NCBI GenBank assembly: GCA_035578155.1
Contig: JAPWDM010000016.1
Span: forward strand, 12,692,608-12,756,607
Reading direction: 5' to 3'
Length of the DNA: 64,000 bases
Source: Brachynemurus nebulosus
Lineage: Eukaryota; Arthropoda; Insecta; Neuroptera; Myrmeleontidae
Below, one piece after another: positions 12,980 to 24,801 of this stretch (position 1 is its first letter; each line of letters opens with the position of its first letter). The notes under the pieces are model-generated. The model did not search any database. It had not been told where the DNA came from and saw only the letters and a program-made list of their open reading frames with translations. The position numbers and the translations under genes are program-made.

Positions 12980-15855
12980 AAGACTTTTATTAGACCTTTA
13001 TTTGGATTTTTTTTCTTTTTTGATCTATGACTCTCTTCCCTCCTCCAGAGGCTTTTTTCTGTCCTGTCTTTATGACCTGTTTCTTCATGTATAGTAGAGC
13101 GTGTCGAAAAATTTTAATAAAAGTCATCGAGCTAGACGTCATCAAGCATCGTTATATTGTCGAGACAGAAAGGAGGATAGTTCGAACGCATTGTTCTTTC
13201 GATGAATGAAATATTTAAGGATACCCAAATATTTATGCAATTTTGATTAATTGCTCAGAACTTCAGTTATTAAATTATATTGAAATAGTAATTTTCTATG
13301 GTGAAAGTAAGGGAAAAGAAAGAAAAAATAATTAGACGTGGTGAATTATGTTGATAAATAAATATTTTTTATGAAAAAAACATATACCCTGCTCACTTCA
13401 GAAAGACAACTTTCATAAGTTCAAATTTTTTGAACTTGTACTACCGGTAAGCCTAAAACTTTCGAGAGAAATTTCTCCCTATTTCTGAGTATTGTATTCT
13501 ATGGCTTTGGAGATTTACTACACTAGTGAACCTCTTTAAATGCACAGAGGCTCTGCCAAATCGGTGATTCACACTGTGTGACCCCTCCTTGTTAGACTAG
13601 ACTCGCCTATCTCTTATTGCTAGAAATAACAATAAATACAAGATATTGGTCTAGAAATCAAAATATAATACTATTATAGTTGGATTTTTAGTTTGTAGTA
13701 TCTACCAGAGAGAAACGTATTTTATATCTTAAGTTGTACGTACTACTACATACCATCTGTGGTAGTACGTACTACAATACAAAATAAAATCTTGAAATTC
13801 CACAACAACCAAATATTCATTGTTATTGAAAATACAATGGATACTGTACAATCTTGCTGCGTTTTTTAAAAACAAGCAGTTTATAATTGACTATTAAATA
13901 TCTATTAAATATACAAAATTCAATCATTCAAATATTCAAATTCGATATTTCAATCAATTAATAAAAATTCAACAAATAAGATACAAATTATAACCCGATA
14001 GGGGTTCGTAAAAAACATTTAACGATACGTAGCTGCCTGCCTATCAATATTGATAAATTAGTTAATGAATTAAAAACAAGAAATAAATTTGAAAGGTGTT
14101 TTGTTCAAAATAAATAAATACCAACTAATTAAATTTCAGAAAACAACAGTCACCCAGTTGGTGAACACGATACACACGACATCAACCAAATAGTCCGAGC
14201 TATCCAACTACCCAGCCATCCTTCCTGGCCAAAAAAAAAAAAACAAAAAACAACAATGGTAATTGATATGTAAAATAAAAACCAACTGCTCATACACACC
14301 ATTGTAGTAATAACTAATAAAATAAGTAGCCTCCTGTGTTTCATATTTTGTTCGTCATGTGTACGCGTGTGGACAGATAGACTGATAAACATACACGCAG
14401 CACATCGTGTATTTACATGGACACTGATGGGTCAACATGTTTCATTTACACAAAAAGAGTAATTTTTGTTAATATTTGTCTGCATGTATCAGGGTTGAAA
14501 CAAGGTGAAATATATTTAACCCTTTTTACGTGAAGATAAAATTTGACAGAGAGATATTTCGTCCATAGCATGACTAATAGCTCATAATTTTAGGTGGAAT
14601 CATCTTAAGTTTTGGGCGACGATTAAATTTGAATTTTAGAATTTTGATACTGTCTGTTCGATCATGAAGTTGGTCAATTTTCTTTGCCAATAACTTCTTT
14701 ATCCACTACGATACTACCGGGATAAGATGGCTAGCATAATTTGCGAAAAACCACCGCTGGCGCTATAAGACTTACGTTTTCATTCCGAAATAAAAAACCA
14801 ATTATTGGTTTACTTCTCACAACAAATACTTTAATAAGAATGACACTGGTAAATGGTCAACTCAAATACAACATATTAATGTTTAAATCGATACTTATAA
14901 TTATGAGTGTAGTATAGCACTGCATTTGACATCGTCCCATCATTAATTAACACTTTACGGTCCGCGTTTTCAGCATCTGAAAATAGTCAGAAAAACCGTA
15001 GAAGCTGATCGTGATAAGTGATCACATATGTATGGGATTTTACCGTAAACAGGTACCGACCAGTAACCAACGCGACAAACACACTCTTGAAATGCGTACA
15101 TGTAATAAAAGTTGTTTGTGTTTCTTATTTTTTATACTCTTTTATCATTATCTGTGCGTTTGTCTGTTATTAATTTTATTAAAAATGTATATGTTTACAG
15201 TTACACAATATACTAACACTGTAAACAAAAGTATTTTATTCGTTACGTAAAAGCAGTTCATTACTATCATTGTTCATTTGTTGTCATATTTTTATTTCAA
15301 TAGTTTTGATGATCCGATTTGACCGGACTGAATGTTCAATTTTATAGAATTTTACTGCATTTTATCACACGCCAGAATTGGTTAAAATTGCGGTCGTGTT
15401 ACGGTCTGTCAGACCGGTTTGTTTGCTCCTTAATACCTATTTATACGTAGGTACGTTATGGATATCCGTAACTGAAATGGAAACTATCAAAAAATATCCA
15501 AAATAAAATAAATATCTGAAACCACAGATTACAGATCACACATTGCTATCTCTATACTAGTGAAACAAACGTCTTCAGAAGATGACGTGTGGACTATGCA
15601 AATGCCCACCTATATGTTCATTGAGTTTAGCTTGTATGTGTGTAATTTGTGTTATGTTTGTGGGTTGTCGCTTATACCGTGCTTATGCCGCACCAACACA
15701 GCCACATACACATATACTACGGACCACTGTGACCAATAATCATCCAACGTGCACCCAACAATCATTAATAATTGATCCGCATCCGGTCTCCGCGTCCGAA
15801 CGAGTGATCAGCTAAGCTGTGAGAAGACCTAGAACGGCCTACTACTGACAACAGA
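12980..15855. other. Gene-poor stretch
   Basis: Several 60-80 codon frames occur (near 13.03, 14.15, 15.01 and 15.58 kb) without any family motif, intron signature or upstream promoter. One small hairpin (TACGTACTACTACA facing TGGTAGTACGTA) lies near 13.74-13.77 kb. Confidence 0.5.
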
Positions 15856-15861
15856 TTTTTA

Positions 15862-16121
15862 TATATCGCGCGTTGGCTGTCTCTACCTCGTATATCAAAA
15901 GCTACATGTTTTAGGACACACAAAAAACATATTAAATACTGTATTTACATATATACTTATCTATATATATTTATATATATGGGTACCCAACATCAAAGGG
16001 TGTAATTAGCATAAATCTTAAGCTCATAGTGATGAAAACACGGATATAAAATATGTTTTTTTTGTGTCCAAAAATTGGGAGATTTCAGATACGAGGTTGA
16101 GACAGAGTACGCGCGATATAC
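15862..16121. mobile_element. TIR element, copy 2 (inverted relative to copy 1)
   Basis: The interior matches the reverse complement of the 11.5-kb element (GTCCTAAAACATG side first, then CATCAAAGGGTGTAATTAGC). Its right end keeps ACGAGGTTGAGACAGAGTAC, but the left end is diverged (GCGTTGGCTGTCTCTACCTC). The TA run is short, so TA expansion happened in copy 1 or contraction here. Confidence 0.8.
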
Positions 16122-16124
16122 GCT

Positions 16125-16850
16125 TAATCTACATATATCTGTATCTGAAACCGAAACCGTATCCGAAATATAAGTTTCGGATATGTTTCAAATAATTACA
16201 TTTGTCGTTAGTAGGCGGAATATAAATTGAAAGAAAATTAGTTTCTGTATTATTTTATTCTGATAAGTTACCCAATCTGAAACATTGGTAATCGAATCGT
16301 AACCGAAATCGAAGAAAATGTGTTTAAATATCCTTCACCTTATTCGTATCTGAGATATGAGATCTCGAATACGGATACGATTAAGGATATTTAGTTGTTA
16401 CGGGTATGAATCCATAACATCCCTACTTATACCTAAGTTATGAGTCGTTTGAAAATAGATAAATGGAATTGAGCTTTTAATAACATTGTTATCTTTACAC
16501 ATGACTGATCCCCTTATCAAAAATATATATTAATAGTCCTGTGTATTTAAGGGTTAAAAGTGACATGTGATACAATTGAACAATTATGTATATTGAATAA
16601 TTTTTCAAAAAAATAAATATTAAATACAGACGATTTTAAGGAACATCTGCAAGTTTTTTTTTTTTCACAAAAAATAATATTTAAAAAATATATTAAAATA
16701 TCCTTAGTCACCCTATCATGTCTCCCCAATTTAACAAATATATTTAGTTATGTTAATAATGCGAAACAGGTGCATTTCATATCTGTTTAACTTTTTTATT
16801 TTTACCCTAAAGGCGAGTACACACATGTTTAATTTAAAAAAAAAGAAAGT
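16125..16850. other. No gene recognised
   Basis: Includes a stretch rich in TATCCGAAA/CGGATA-type words (16.13-16.39 kb), probably a degraded simple repeat. Confidence 0.5.
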
Positions 16851-16853
16851 TTA

Positions 16854-17107
16854 CATATCGCCTTCCTAGAATGAACGTGGGATATCTGGGAATTTTCCGA
16901 TTTTCATTTTTAGTACCACGTAATAGATAAGTCAATTAGTTATCGAATAGAATATTTCACAAGTTCGTAGGATATATAATTTTTGAAGAGTATTACTTTA
17001 AATCTCAAGGTCTCCATTTAAACTAATGTATTATTAAGACTTAAAATGCAGTTATCTCAAAACTATCATTTCCCAGATATCCTACTTTCATATTAGGAAG
17101 GCGATAT
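16854..17107. mobile_element. MITE with about 42-bp imperfect TIRs
   Basis: ATATCGCCTTCCTA at the left faces TAGGAAGGCGATAT at the right, and the match continues inward (GGATATCTGGGAA facing TTCCCAGATATCC). No open frame. An AT/TA target site is possible. Confidence 0.75.
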
Positions 17108-17809
17108 ATGACTTTTTAATAATTCTCAACTGAATGTAATCTTTCAAGAAAATTCTTTATTCATAATATAGGTATTTCTTTTTTGTTGCCTCGTATCGAA
17201 TAATTATAAGAAAAATAAATGAATTTGTAAGTACAGGTTCATAAATATTGTAATTTGTTAAATTTTTATTTATTTACAGTAAATCATAAAAATTTGGTCA
17301 AGTAGTTTTGCCTCTTAGGAGACGAAAGTTATATCAGGGTGTAACCGGATTTACTAATACCTAAGCAAACTAAGCAACTGCTTAAGGCATCAGAGGCGTA
17401 ACTACAATGGAGTAGGTGTAGCAACAGCTCCAGTGCGCATGGTAAAAAGGGGCGTAAAAGGGAAAGAAATAGGGCGCAACAGAGGAAAATTTACGAAAAA
17501 GGAAGGCTGGCGACATTTTTTTTGATTATCACTAAATTTCCGGAAAAAAGTTTTTCCATGCGCAAAATTCGTAGTTTACGCGTCTGTAATGCATCCATCT
17601 ACCATCTATACCACATATACCATAAGCGTAATTAGTACACTATCCCTTCATTCAGTTAAGGTATTAAATTTTAAATTTGTAATAAATAGTGGATGACTGA
17701 TGCAATGCGATATATACAGTTGCCTCATTACGCTAAGCAATAACGGGAAAATAGGGAAAGTGCTTATAATAAGTAAATTATCAATTAACTTGATTTTTCC
17801 TATTTTATA

Positions 17810-18281
17810 AAATTTATAATGGGGAAGATCCAAATACTTAATTTTTGTTAAAAATTTCATTTTTATATATGGCCACCCACAGCACCCCAGTTCCGCCGCC
17901 CAATTACGTGGGTAACACGTATTATTTATTAACAAATTACTTGTATCCTTTTTACAGAATTTTAAAGAATTCGAACTATAATTTTCCCAAAAAATTTTTA
18001 ATAACCCCACTCTCATAGGTGTTCATAGGTAACCCCTTAAAAATTATGTAACCCCAATGAAAATTTTAGACTAATGTAACCTCATTGTAAATCTTTTGAC
18101 CATTTTTTATATAAATTACTTAAGGGCTAGTATGAGAAAAATACCAAAATATAATTTTTTAACAAATTTTTGAAGGGGTGTTTTACCCCCTAATTATGTG
18201 AGTGGGCACGTACAATTATAATAGGTATATGTTTGTTACTTTGTCAAGTACTACGATATATCTTAAGATGAACGAAATCGC
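17810..18281. mobile_element. Solo arm of the 47.6-kb DDE transposon family
   Basis: About 470 bp match the right inverted repeat of the transposon at 47.6-49.5 kb: TAATTTTTGTTAAAAATTTC, ACCCCAGTT.CGCCG, GTGGGTAACACGTATTATTT, AAGGGGTGTTTTACCCCCTA, and TTTGTTACTTTGTCAAGTAC. It ends at ACGAAATCGCAG, before the true terminus. The transposase and the other arm are absent. Confidence 0.8.
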
Positions 18282-18605
18282 AGATTTTGGTTTCAGCACG
18301 AATTTTTTTTGAAAAAACTGTCTGCATTTCAAATTTTCTTTTAAGTTATTTGTTTATAACACGTACCTAGCTGTATTGAGATTTGAATGCGTCTTATCTC
18401 GTAATTTAATACCTTTTAGGATTCAGTCCACTATTCTTATTTTCCATTTCCACGTTTAACGTCTTGACGTTAGTGTCTATGACGTTAGCCATCTTTATTG
18501 ATTGTTTTCTTATTATTCTTCTTTTCAGAAAGTAATGTAGTATAACAAACAATAAGATAATACATTGATAATAAAACATGTAATTACTTCTGTAGAGATA
18601 TGCAA
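18282..18605. other. No gene recognised
   Basis: Plain AT-rich spacer between the solo arm and the TA tract. Confidence 0.5.
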
Positions 18606-18607
18606 AT

Positions 18608-18609
<2 letters not shown>

Positions 18610-18691
<82 letters not shown>
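18610..18691. repeat. (TA)n microsatellite
   Basis: About 80 bp of pure TA. Open frames through it are artefacts. Confidence 0.95.
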
Positions 18692-18902
18692 CTTGTTTTG
18701 TAAATCATGCGTTTGGGAATTGAGATGGTTGGAGATCGTGTGAATATGTAAATGAGCTTCAAAATTATTTTTATTTAAAAACTGATGCGTGATTGAGACG
18801 ATGATGATGAAATTCTCCAACCAATTACTGTACAATGTATCGTGCAATTTAATCAAGGATAATAATTTAAAAAAAATTGTATTAAGTTCAATTTAAAGTA
18901 GG

Positions 18903-19386
18903 TACACCAATACCTCGCTTTGGGTCGTTTCGGTTTGCGTTTTTTCGAAGTTGCGTCGCTGCTGAATTAGTACTAATTTTCACTGTGTGTCGTTAGATTT
19001 GCGAAGTTGCGTTGTTTTGAGTTCGAGTCTTTAATTTTTTTTCTAAATTTTTTGGACGAAAACCGACCTACGACAACAGCCACTATGGACTCATCAGACA
19101 GTGATTAATTTTTACTTTGTTTTCATAAATTAATTGATTATTTTGTTTTAATTGAATTTGTTTTTTTTTTTCGATTTTTTTTTTTGTATGTAGGTATGTA
19201 ATAAAATTTTATATTATTTTTGTTTTTAAATGTTTACTTTGTTCAATTTTCTTTTTAAAAAGTAGTATTTTTGTAACTCTGAAACCTATCTTCGATCTTT
19301 ACATGGTTTGCTATAGAAAATCATAATTCACTTTGCGTCGTGTTTTTTTGGAACGTAACCACGACGCAAATTGAGGTATTGGTGTA
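18903..19386. mobile_element. MITE with about 28-bp TIRs, probable TA target site
   Basis: TACACCAATACCTC at the left is mirrored by GAGGTATTGGTGTA at the right, and the match continues (TTTG.GTCGT facing ACGACGCAAA). TA at both boundaries fits a Tc1/mariner-type target. Internally GTTGCGTCG and GTCGT words recur. Confidence 0.75.
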
Positions 19387-19956
19387 TATAAACAGTGACG
19401 GTAGAGTATTTTCTTTAAAAATAATATGATTTTCTACTAAATTACGTAATAATTTGAGAACATCGTTAATTCAGGCCAGTAACTAGGCTGGGGCAACCGG
19501 GGTATTGCTCGGGTTGCCCCAGCCAAAGGGGGCCCCAAGAGAATACAAGAAAATCCAAAATATTAACTGATGTTTTGTGACGTATCATATTATAAACATT
19601 TTGAATTAAATCACCTAAACCATTTGAATTAAATCACTTAATTTTTTTTTCACAAAAAATTCTGTTAAATTTGCTCCTCAGTTTAGACATAGATTAATAA
19701 TTCACAGTCTCTTCCTTCATCCCCAAGAATAATAAACTCATCCACGACATTCACCAGGGCTTGTTGTGAACATAGGCGCTTAACGGCATTTTAATTTTTC
19801 AAAAGCTTTGTATTCCAGGGTGTTTATTACTGTAAATACAATAAAAAGTAAATTTAAAAATAAAAAAACCCGACTGCGTAGAAAGCGAACTACATTCAAA
19901 GCTTAGATTTGATCTGAGCTTTGATAATTTGATAAAGCTGGAGCGAGGCAAAGGCT

Positions 19957-20158
19957 CGCTCTAGGGGGGGCAACCTGGGCATTTGCCCGGGGCGGCAAAT
20001 TTTAAGGGCGGAATTTCTGTAAAAAGAGGACGGCATTTTTGCAACTGATGAGCAAAAAAAGGTCGTCGGACAAGCAAAAGAGGAAAAAGGGCGGCATTTT
20101 TACAGCTGACGAAAAAAAGGTCACCAGTTTCACTCCGGGGCGGCGTAAACGCTAGAGC
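19957..20158. mobile_element. Putative small insertion bounded by CGCTCTAG/CTAGAGCG
   Basis: A GC-rich 200-bp block, unlike its surroundings and absent from the paralogous copy at 21.9 kb, is bounded by an 8-bp inverted repeat followed by G-rich sequence (GGGGGGGCAACC on the left, CCGGGGCGGCG on the right). A minus-strand 81-codon frame over it has no recognisable motif. Confidence 0.45.
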
Positions 20159-20579
20159 GACCGTTGCAGTTAGCAATGCTTTTAGATCAAAGTTAAAGGC
20201 GTTCACAGACGTAAAAGAGTTTGTGAATCTCTGGCTGATAGAAAACAGTCCCTTAGCTTCAAGCTATCTAGATGTACTTACCGTTTGCTTTATGTACTTC
20301 ACTGTCCCTGTGACAGTAACTAAAGCTGAAAAATCGGTCTGGAAACTTAAACTTATTAAAAAATATCTAGCACAGAGAATTGATTTCAACGGAGTTATTG
20401 ATGTTTTTGATTGTCAAGTCGAAAAGAAAACAATATTATAACTATATTGACAAGTTTAGTTGTATTAAACTACAAATACTCTACACCTGTTATTTATAAG
20501 TCATTTAATTTAAGCTAAATTTAGTATTTTTTGTGTATATTTGAACTAAACTACATGTTAAGTTATAGTTTGTTTAGTT

Positions 20580-20824
20580 CAGGGGTGGGCAACCCGCGGC
20601 TCGCGGGCCGCATGTGGCCCGTCTGGAACTTTTTTTGGCCCACGAGATTCATCACACTTATACAAAATATATTTATTTTATAATGACCAAGGTAGTGAAA
20701 ACCAATGTATTAAAAAAAATAAATACATAATATAATATGGGAACACATAATTTTAAATGCGGCCCGCGGAGTTATGATGCGCTTCCAAAGTGGCCCGCAA
20801 GCTCATTTGGGTTGGCCACCCACG
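20580..20824. mobile_element. hAT-type MITE with exact 8-bp TSD
   Basis: It begins CAGGGGTGGGCAACCC and ends GGGTTGGCCACCCACG, 13 of 16 positions matching as inverted repeats. It is flanked on both sides by GTTTAGTT. The paralogous sequence near 22.57 kb has one copy of nearly the same octamer (GTTAAGTT) and no insert, so it acts as an empty site. Internally GCGGCCCG/CGGGCCGC-type words recur near both ends. Confidence 0.92.
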
Positions 20825-20899
20825 GTTTAGTTACTTAATCAGGAGTTTGAATACTGCAGTATTATTCATTTCGTTGTTATTTTTAATAAACTTTGAATG

Positions 20900-21890
20900 A
20901 GCTATAATCTCTAACTGCCAAAGACATACAATACATACATAATCAGACACACACAACCACACAAGTAAGTTCAAAGATTAAAAAATACAGAGGCCCTGAA
21001 TGTACTTTCTGCCCCGGGGTCTCTAAAGGGTTTCCTGCGCTAATTGTAAGTAAAATAATCACTCTATCAATCACTTAAGATTCTTGTAACTCACTTATTT
21101 TATAAAATGGAACGGAGATTACATTTGTGAATTCGTTACGCATAAAATATTCAAATTTTGATTTTTTTAAAAGTAGGTGTATAACAAGACAGTAATAGTA
21201 AAACAATTTTATACTCTACAAAGCGCAGTTAAAATCAATTTTAAAACTTTCTTGAAACTGATGTTTGAGGCTCTTTTCACATAACAAAACCGCTTTCGAT
21301 ACGCTCTCGGTTCGATAAGGTATTCTTATAGAAGAAACAGTACTGTTCTGATTGCGATCTAATACCGATACCTACATCTCAAGGAATGGTTCATCGGAAC
21401 GAGACCAGACTTTTCATGACTTATCATGACACTGCTTGTGAATACTTTTTGACCCCGCACCACTTCGTTGCCATTCAATTCTACAAACAATATAGGTATG
21501 AGAATATTTTATTGATTTAAGAGCAGTACCATAGTGTGGATCGAGAATGAATAGTAAACGGCATAATAATGTGAATATAACAAGATTTTTTTACATAGAG
21601 TTCTAAGAAGTTTATAACCTTCCACAACATCGCATCGACGGACATTCCCTTTAAATTTGGATATTACTGCACGCCATTTATTATCTTTGCTCGCAATTTT
21701 TGAAATGTAGTGTGTGCATACAAGCGCATACATTAGCCTCTTAGAGGGAACGCTGGTCAGTAGATGTCTTCTCTTCTTTTCATAATAGTACATATATTAT
21801 TATATATATGTTAGAAAAAATTTTATTGTTTGAAAATAGGTATTAAAAGCAAGAGCAGATATAGGGGGTGGTTACGCGCGGGGGGAGCTG
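20900..21890. other. No gene recognised
   Basis: A minus-strand 94-codon frame near 21.5-21.8 kb has no recognisable domain. A GCTTTCGATACGCTCTCGGT segment near 21.29 kb is unremarkable. Confidence 0.45.
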
Positions 21891-21898
21891 TTAGCAGA

Positions 21899-22625
21899 CC
21901 CGTAACTAGGCTGGGGCAAGCGGGTCACCGCCCCGGGGCCACCAGCCAAAGGGGGCCCCCAAGAGAATACAAGAAAATCCAAAATTAACTGACGTTTTTG
22001 TGACGTATAATAAACATTTTGAATTAAATCACTTAAATCACCTAATTTTCTTTTCACAAAAATTTCTGTTAAATCTGCTCCTCAGTTGTAGCAACAGATT
22101 AAAAACTCACAGTCCTCTCCCCCATCCCCCAAAATAATAAACTCATCCACGATATCCACCAGACTTGTTGTTAACACTGGCGCTTAACGGCATTTTACTT
22201 TTTCAAAAAATTTATATTCCAAGGTGTGTATTACTGTAAATACAATAAGAATTAAATTTAAAAATCAAAAAAACCGGCTGCGTAGAAGACGAACTAAAAA
22301 GATGGAAAAGAAGAAGAAATGGAAAAATCGGAAAAAATTTTCTTGTTTCCATCTGTTTAGTTTTCCGAAACTTATTAAAAACTATCTACGAAGCTCAATG
22401 TCTCAACAATGTACTGGCAGTTTGTTCTTGCCAGTGTCAAGTCAAGAAGAAAACAATTATAATGACAAGTTTAGTTGTATTAAACTACTACACCTGTTAG
22501 TCATTCAATTTTGTCTTAATTTAGTGTTATTTTTGTGTTTTGAACTAAACCACATATTATTAAGTTACAGTTTGTTAAGTTATTTAATTTAGAGTTTGGG
22601 AGAATAATACTGCAATATTATTCAT
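21899..22625 (+). pseudogene. Dead hAT element, copy 2
   Basis: Parallel to copy 1 from GTAACTAGGCTGGGGCAAG onward. A 122-codon frame at 22.22-22.59 kb is mostly noise but contains FPKLIKNYLRSSMSQ, which matches the KLKLIKNYLRS.MSQ signature near the end of ZMYM1-like hAT proteins. The frame then shifts away from the expected tail. This copy lacks the MITE and the GC-rich insert of copy 1. Confidence 0.65.
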
Positions 22626-22912
22626 ATTGTTTTATTTTTACCAACACTAGACAAGTAGAATCACTACGAAAAAGTCTTTTGTTGGATCAGCCCCATTTAT
22701 AAAATGAACTGAGTAATTTTTATAACAAAAATAAAAAGCTCTCACGCAAATTATCATAATTCCATCAATTACCTTAATCCAAATCACTCCTATTGCTTGA
22801 TTTGACATAAAAAGAAATTTTTTTTTAAATTTAATGACGTCTTGAAGATTTTATTAAAATTTTTTTAAAATCTGAAAAAAAGCTTTTTAAAATCTCTTGC
22901 CTTTAAAAAACG
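22626..22912. other. No gene recognised
   Basis: AT-rich spacer without recognisable structure. Confidence 0.5.
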
Positions 22913-22915
22913 TTA

Positions 22916-23235
22916 GGGACTATCCATAAATTATATCAATTGACCTTTTTAAACTCCCTCCCTCCCTGCGTCACACTACATCACATTTTATCGACCCCCG
23001 TATATAATATTACGTCATGCTGACTTGGACCCCCCCCACTAACTGAAATTTGAAATATTTTTTTTTCGCCGACTATATTTTTGGAAAAGTATTATTCTTT
23101 TTGTTCGTTAACTGTAAGTTTTTTCAAACGTGATATCATGTTTGTTCGGACCCCCCACCCTCTGGTCGTCACGCTTCGTCACGCTAGACCAGTATCCCCT
23201 CCCCTTGTTTGCGTACGTAATTTATGAATAGCCCC
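22916..23235. mobile_element. MITE, 320 bp, flanked by TTA
   Basis: Inverted ends GGGACTATCCATAAATTA and TAATTTATGAATAGCCCC are flanked by TTA on both sides. A 3-bp TTA TSD is typical of PIF/Harbinger elements. The interior is pyrimidine-rich (CCTCCCTCCC, GACCCCCCACCC) with GTCACGC words and no coding potential. Confidence 0.8.
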
Positions 23236-23620
23236 TTAATGAAATTAGAAAATGATGAAAGTGGAAGAGAAATTAGAAAAATTTGCAATATCGAAAAGCC
23301 TTCTTATGAATTATTTTAAAAAACGTGACCTCTTTCTAATCGGAGAGCTGGATCCGCCCCTGGTTAAAAGGCCCTTACGAATATTTTTATGGGAGATTCT
23401 ACTTTTTAGGTCCTTCAAAAAATTCAAGTTGTCTCCACAATAAGGTAGGTTAAAACTACGAGGGACATTCGGAAAGTAAGGCCCGAATCTCGGTAACTAG
23501 CCACACGGCGAGCGAACAGCACAATGCGCATGCGCGACGACTTCCAGCATGCCTTGCGCACGAAACGACGCCATTTGCAGTAGAATCGTTGTTGTGTGCT
23601 GTTTACTGTGCATCTTTAAG

Positions 23621-24086
23621 ATGCTTAAGAGAATTGAACATCCCGCCGACTGCGAAATACGGTCAGTGATTTGTTTTTTGACAGCAAGGAACGTTTGTGC
23701 AGCAGATTTTCATCGACAAATAAGTGAAGTGTATGGCCCTAATGCAATGAGTGACAGTAAAGTGCGAAAGTGGGTGAGAGCTTTCAATGAGGGAAGGGAC
23801 AATGTCCATGATGAACCGCGATCTGGCCGACCATCTGTGATCACGGAAGATTTGGTAAAAGCCATTGAAGAAAAGATTCGTGAAGATCGGCGATTCACAA
23901 TTTCGTCATTAGCATTGGAATTCCCCAACGTGTGTAGAACAACTTTGCACAAAATTGTTTCTGAAAGAAGCTGTTCAAGACTGGTTATCTTCGTAGGCGG
24001 CAGAGTTCTACGCCACTGATATTCAAAAACTCGAAGAACGTTATGATAAATGTTTAAACAAAAATGGAAACTATGTAGAAAAATAG
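23621..24086 (+). pseudogene. mariner transposase relic with core deletion
   Basis: The likely start is the Met 25 codons into the longer frame that opens at 23549, because mariner proteins begin close to the HTH region. Residues 1-115 give the N-terminal paired helix-turn-helix DNA-binding region (motifs KVRKWVRAFNEGR and DEPRSGRPS, then TTLHKIVSE). At about 23967 the sequence jumps to another frame. That frame matches the extreme C terminus (EAVQDWLSS, in-frame stop, AAEFY, KLEERYDKCLNKNGNYVEK, stop). Complete mariner transposases are about 345 residues. The whole D,D34D catalytic segment is absent and the junction is out of frame. The open frame itself ends at 24019. Confidence 0.9.
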
Positions 24087-24155
24087 ATTAAGATGTCAGG
24101 AACTAAATAAAACAAGTTTTTTGATCTAATCTGTTGTGGTTAATTCTTTTTATTA

Positions 24156-24801
24156 ACTTCCCATAGGACGTTATTGTAATGGGTCCGATTTTACGAATCG
24201 CTAATTTTGACATATCTCCACGTTTCAAGGTCACTAGAATCCGAATCACGCGTGATGTCTGTGCGTGCGTTCGTTCGTTCGTTCGTTTGTTCGTTCGTGA
24301 ATTTTTTTTCGTCTCGCATATCTCGACAACAAATGATGATATCAACTCCGGACTAATTTCATTAGATGCGTAACCAAAAAATGAAGTCCGGATAAAGTTT
24401 TCAACAAATTCGGATTAACGGTTTGTTTTTTGTGGTAAAAAAACAGAATTAACTTTATTAAGATAATATAGATTTTTTACCATAACATTATTATATAATG
24501 GCCTAAGAACCTTCCTTGATGTTAAAAACGCCAGTATATTATTGTAAAATTTAAAAAAAAAGAACGTAATAAGAAACTGTTTTTGAAATATATTTTGTCT
24601 CGCATATCTTGAGAACAAATGATGTTATCATTTGTTTGATAAGGGTGGAGCCCCCACCCTTAGGTACAGAAGGCGGAGCCCCCGGTATGGTGCAAGGGGC
24701 AAAGCCTCTTTCGGGGGCCCAGGGGAGAAGTTGCCCGAAATGGAAAAAGAATTATTTATGTACAGTAGTCTCTAGTCTTTAAGGACACCCAATGGGAAGT
24801 T
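24156..24801. mobile_element. Insertion inside the mariner 3' region
   Basis: AACTTCCCAT at the left is mirrored by ATGGGAAGTT at the right. It carries a CGTTCGTTCGTTCG run, a duplicated TCTCGCATATCT..GA.AACAAATGATG block (24.31 and 24.60 kb), and a GC-rich segment (GGAGCCCCCACCC, GGCGGAGCCCCCGGTATGG). Mariners normally have only about 100 bp here. Family unknown; open frames over it are not convincing. Confidence 0.6.

Larger units (their letters stand above)
19477..20880 (+). pseudogene. Dead hAT element, copy 1, with transposase C-terminal remnant
   Basis: The first 430 bp (from CAGTAACTAGGCTGGGGC) are paralogous to the copy at 21.9 kb. Near 20.22-20.44 kb a short frame reads a C-terminal hAT dimerisation-type segment (residue runs TVPVTVTKAEKSVWKLKLIK and FNGVIDVF). 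This resembles the end of ZMYM1-like hAT proteins (T/IPVTVA.AERSFSKLKLIK in my memory of the family). Most of the transposase is missing, so it is inactive. A separate G-rich insertion and a hAT MITE interrupt it. Confidence 0.65.

Noticed and set aside
15582..15815. 77-codon Cys-rich frame
   Set aside because: The Cys pattern is irregular, with no homologue recognised, no promoter and no splice context.
22224..22592. 122-codon frame as an intact gene
   Set aside because: Only a 15-residue stretch matches the hAT tail; the rest is lysine-rich noise and a shifted tail, so it is a pseudogene fragment.
23710..23952. Minus-strand 80-codon frame over the mariner
   Set aside because: Antisense shadow of the real mariner HTH coding sequence.
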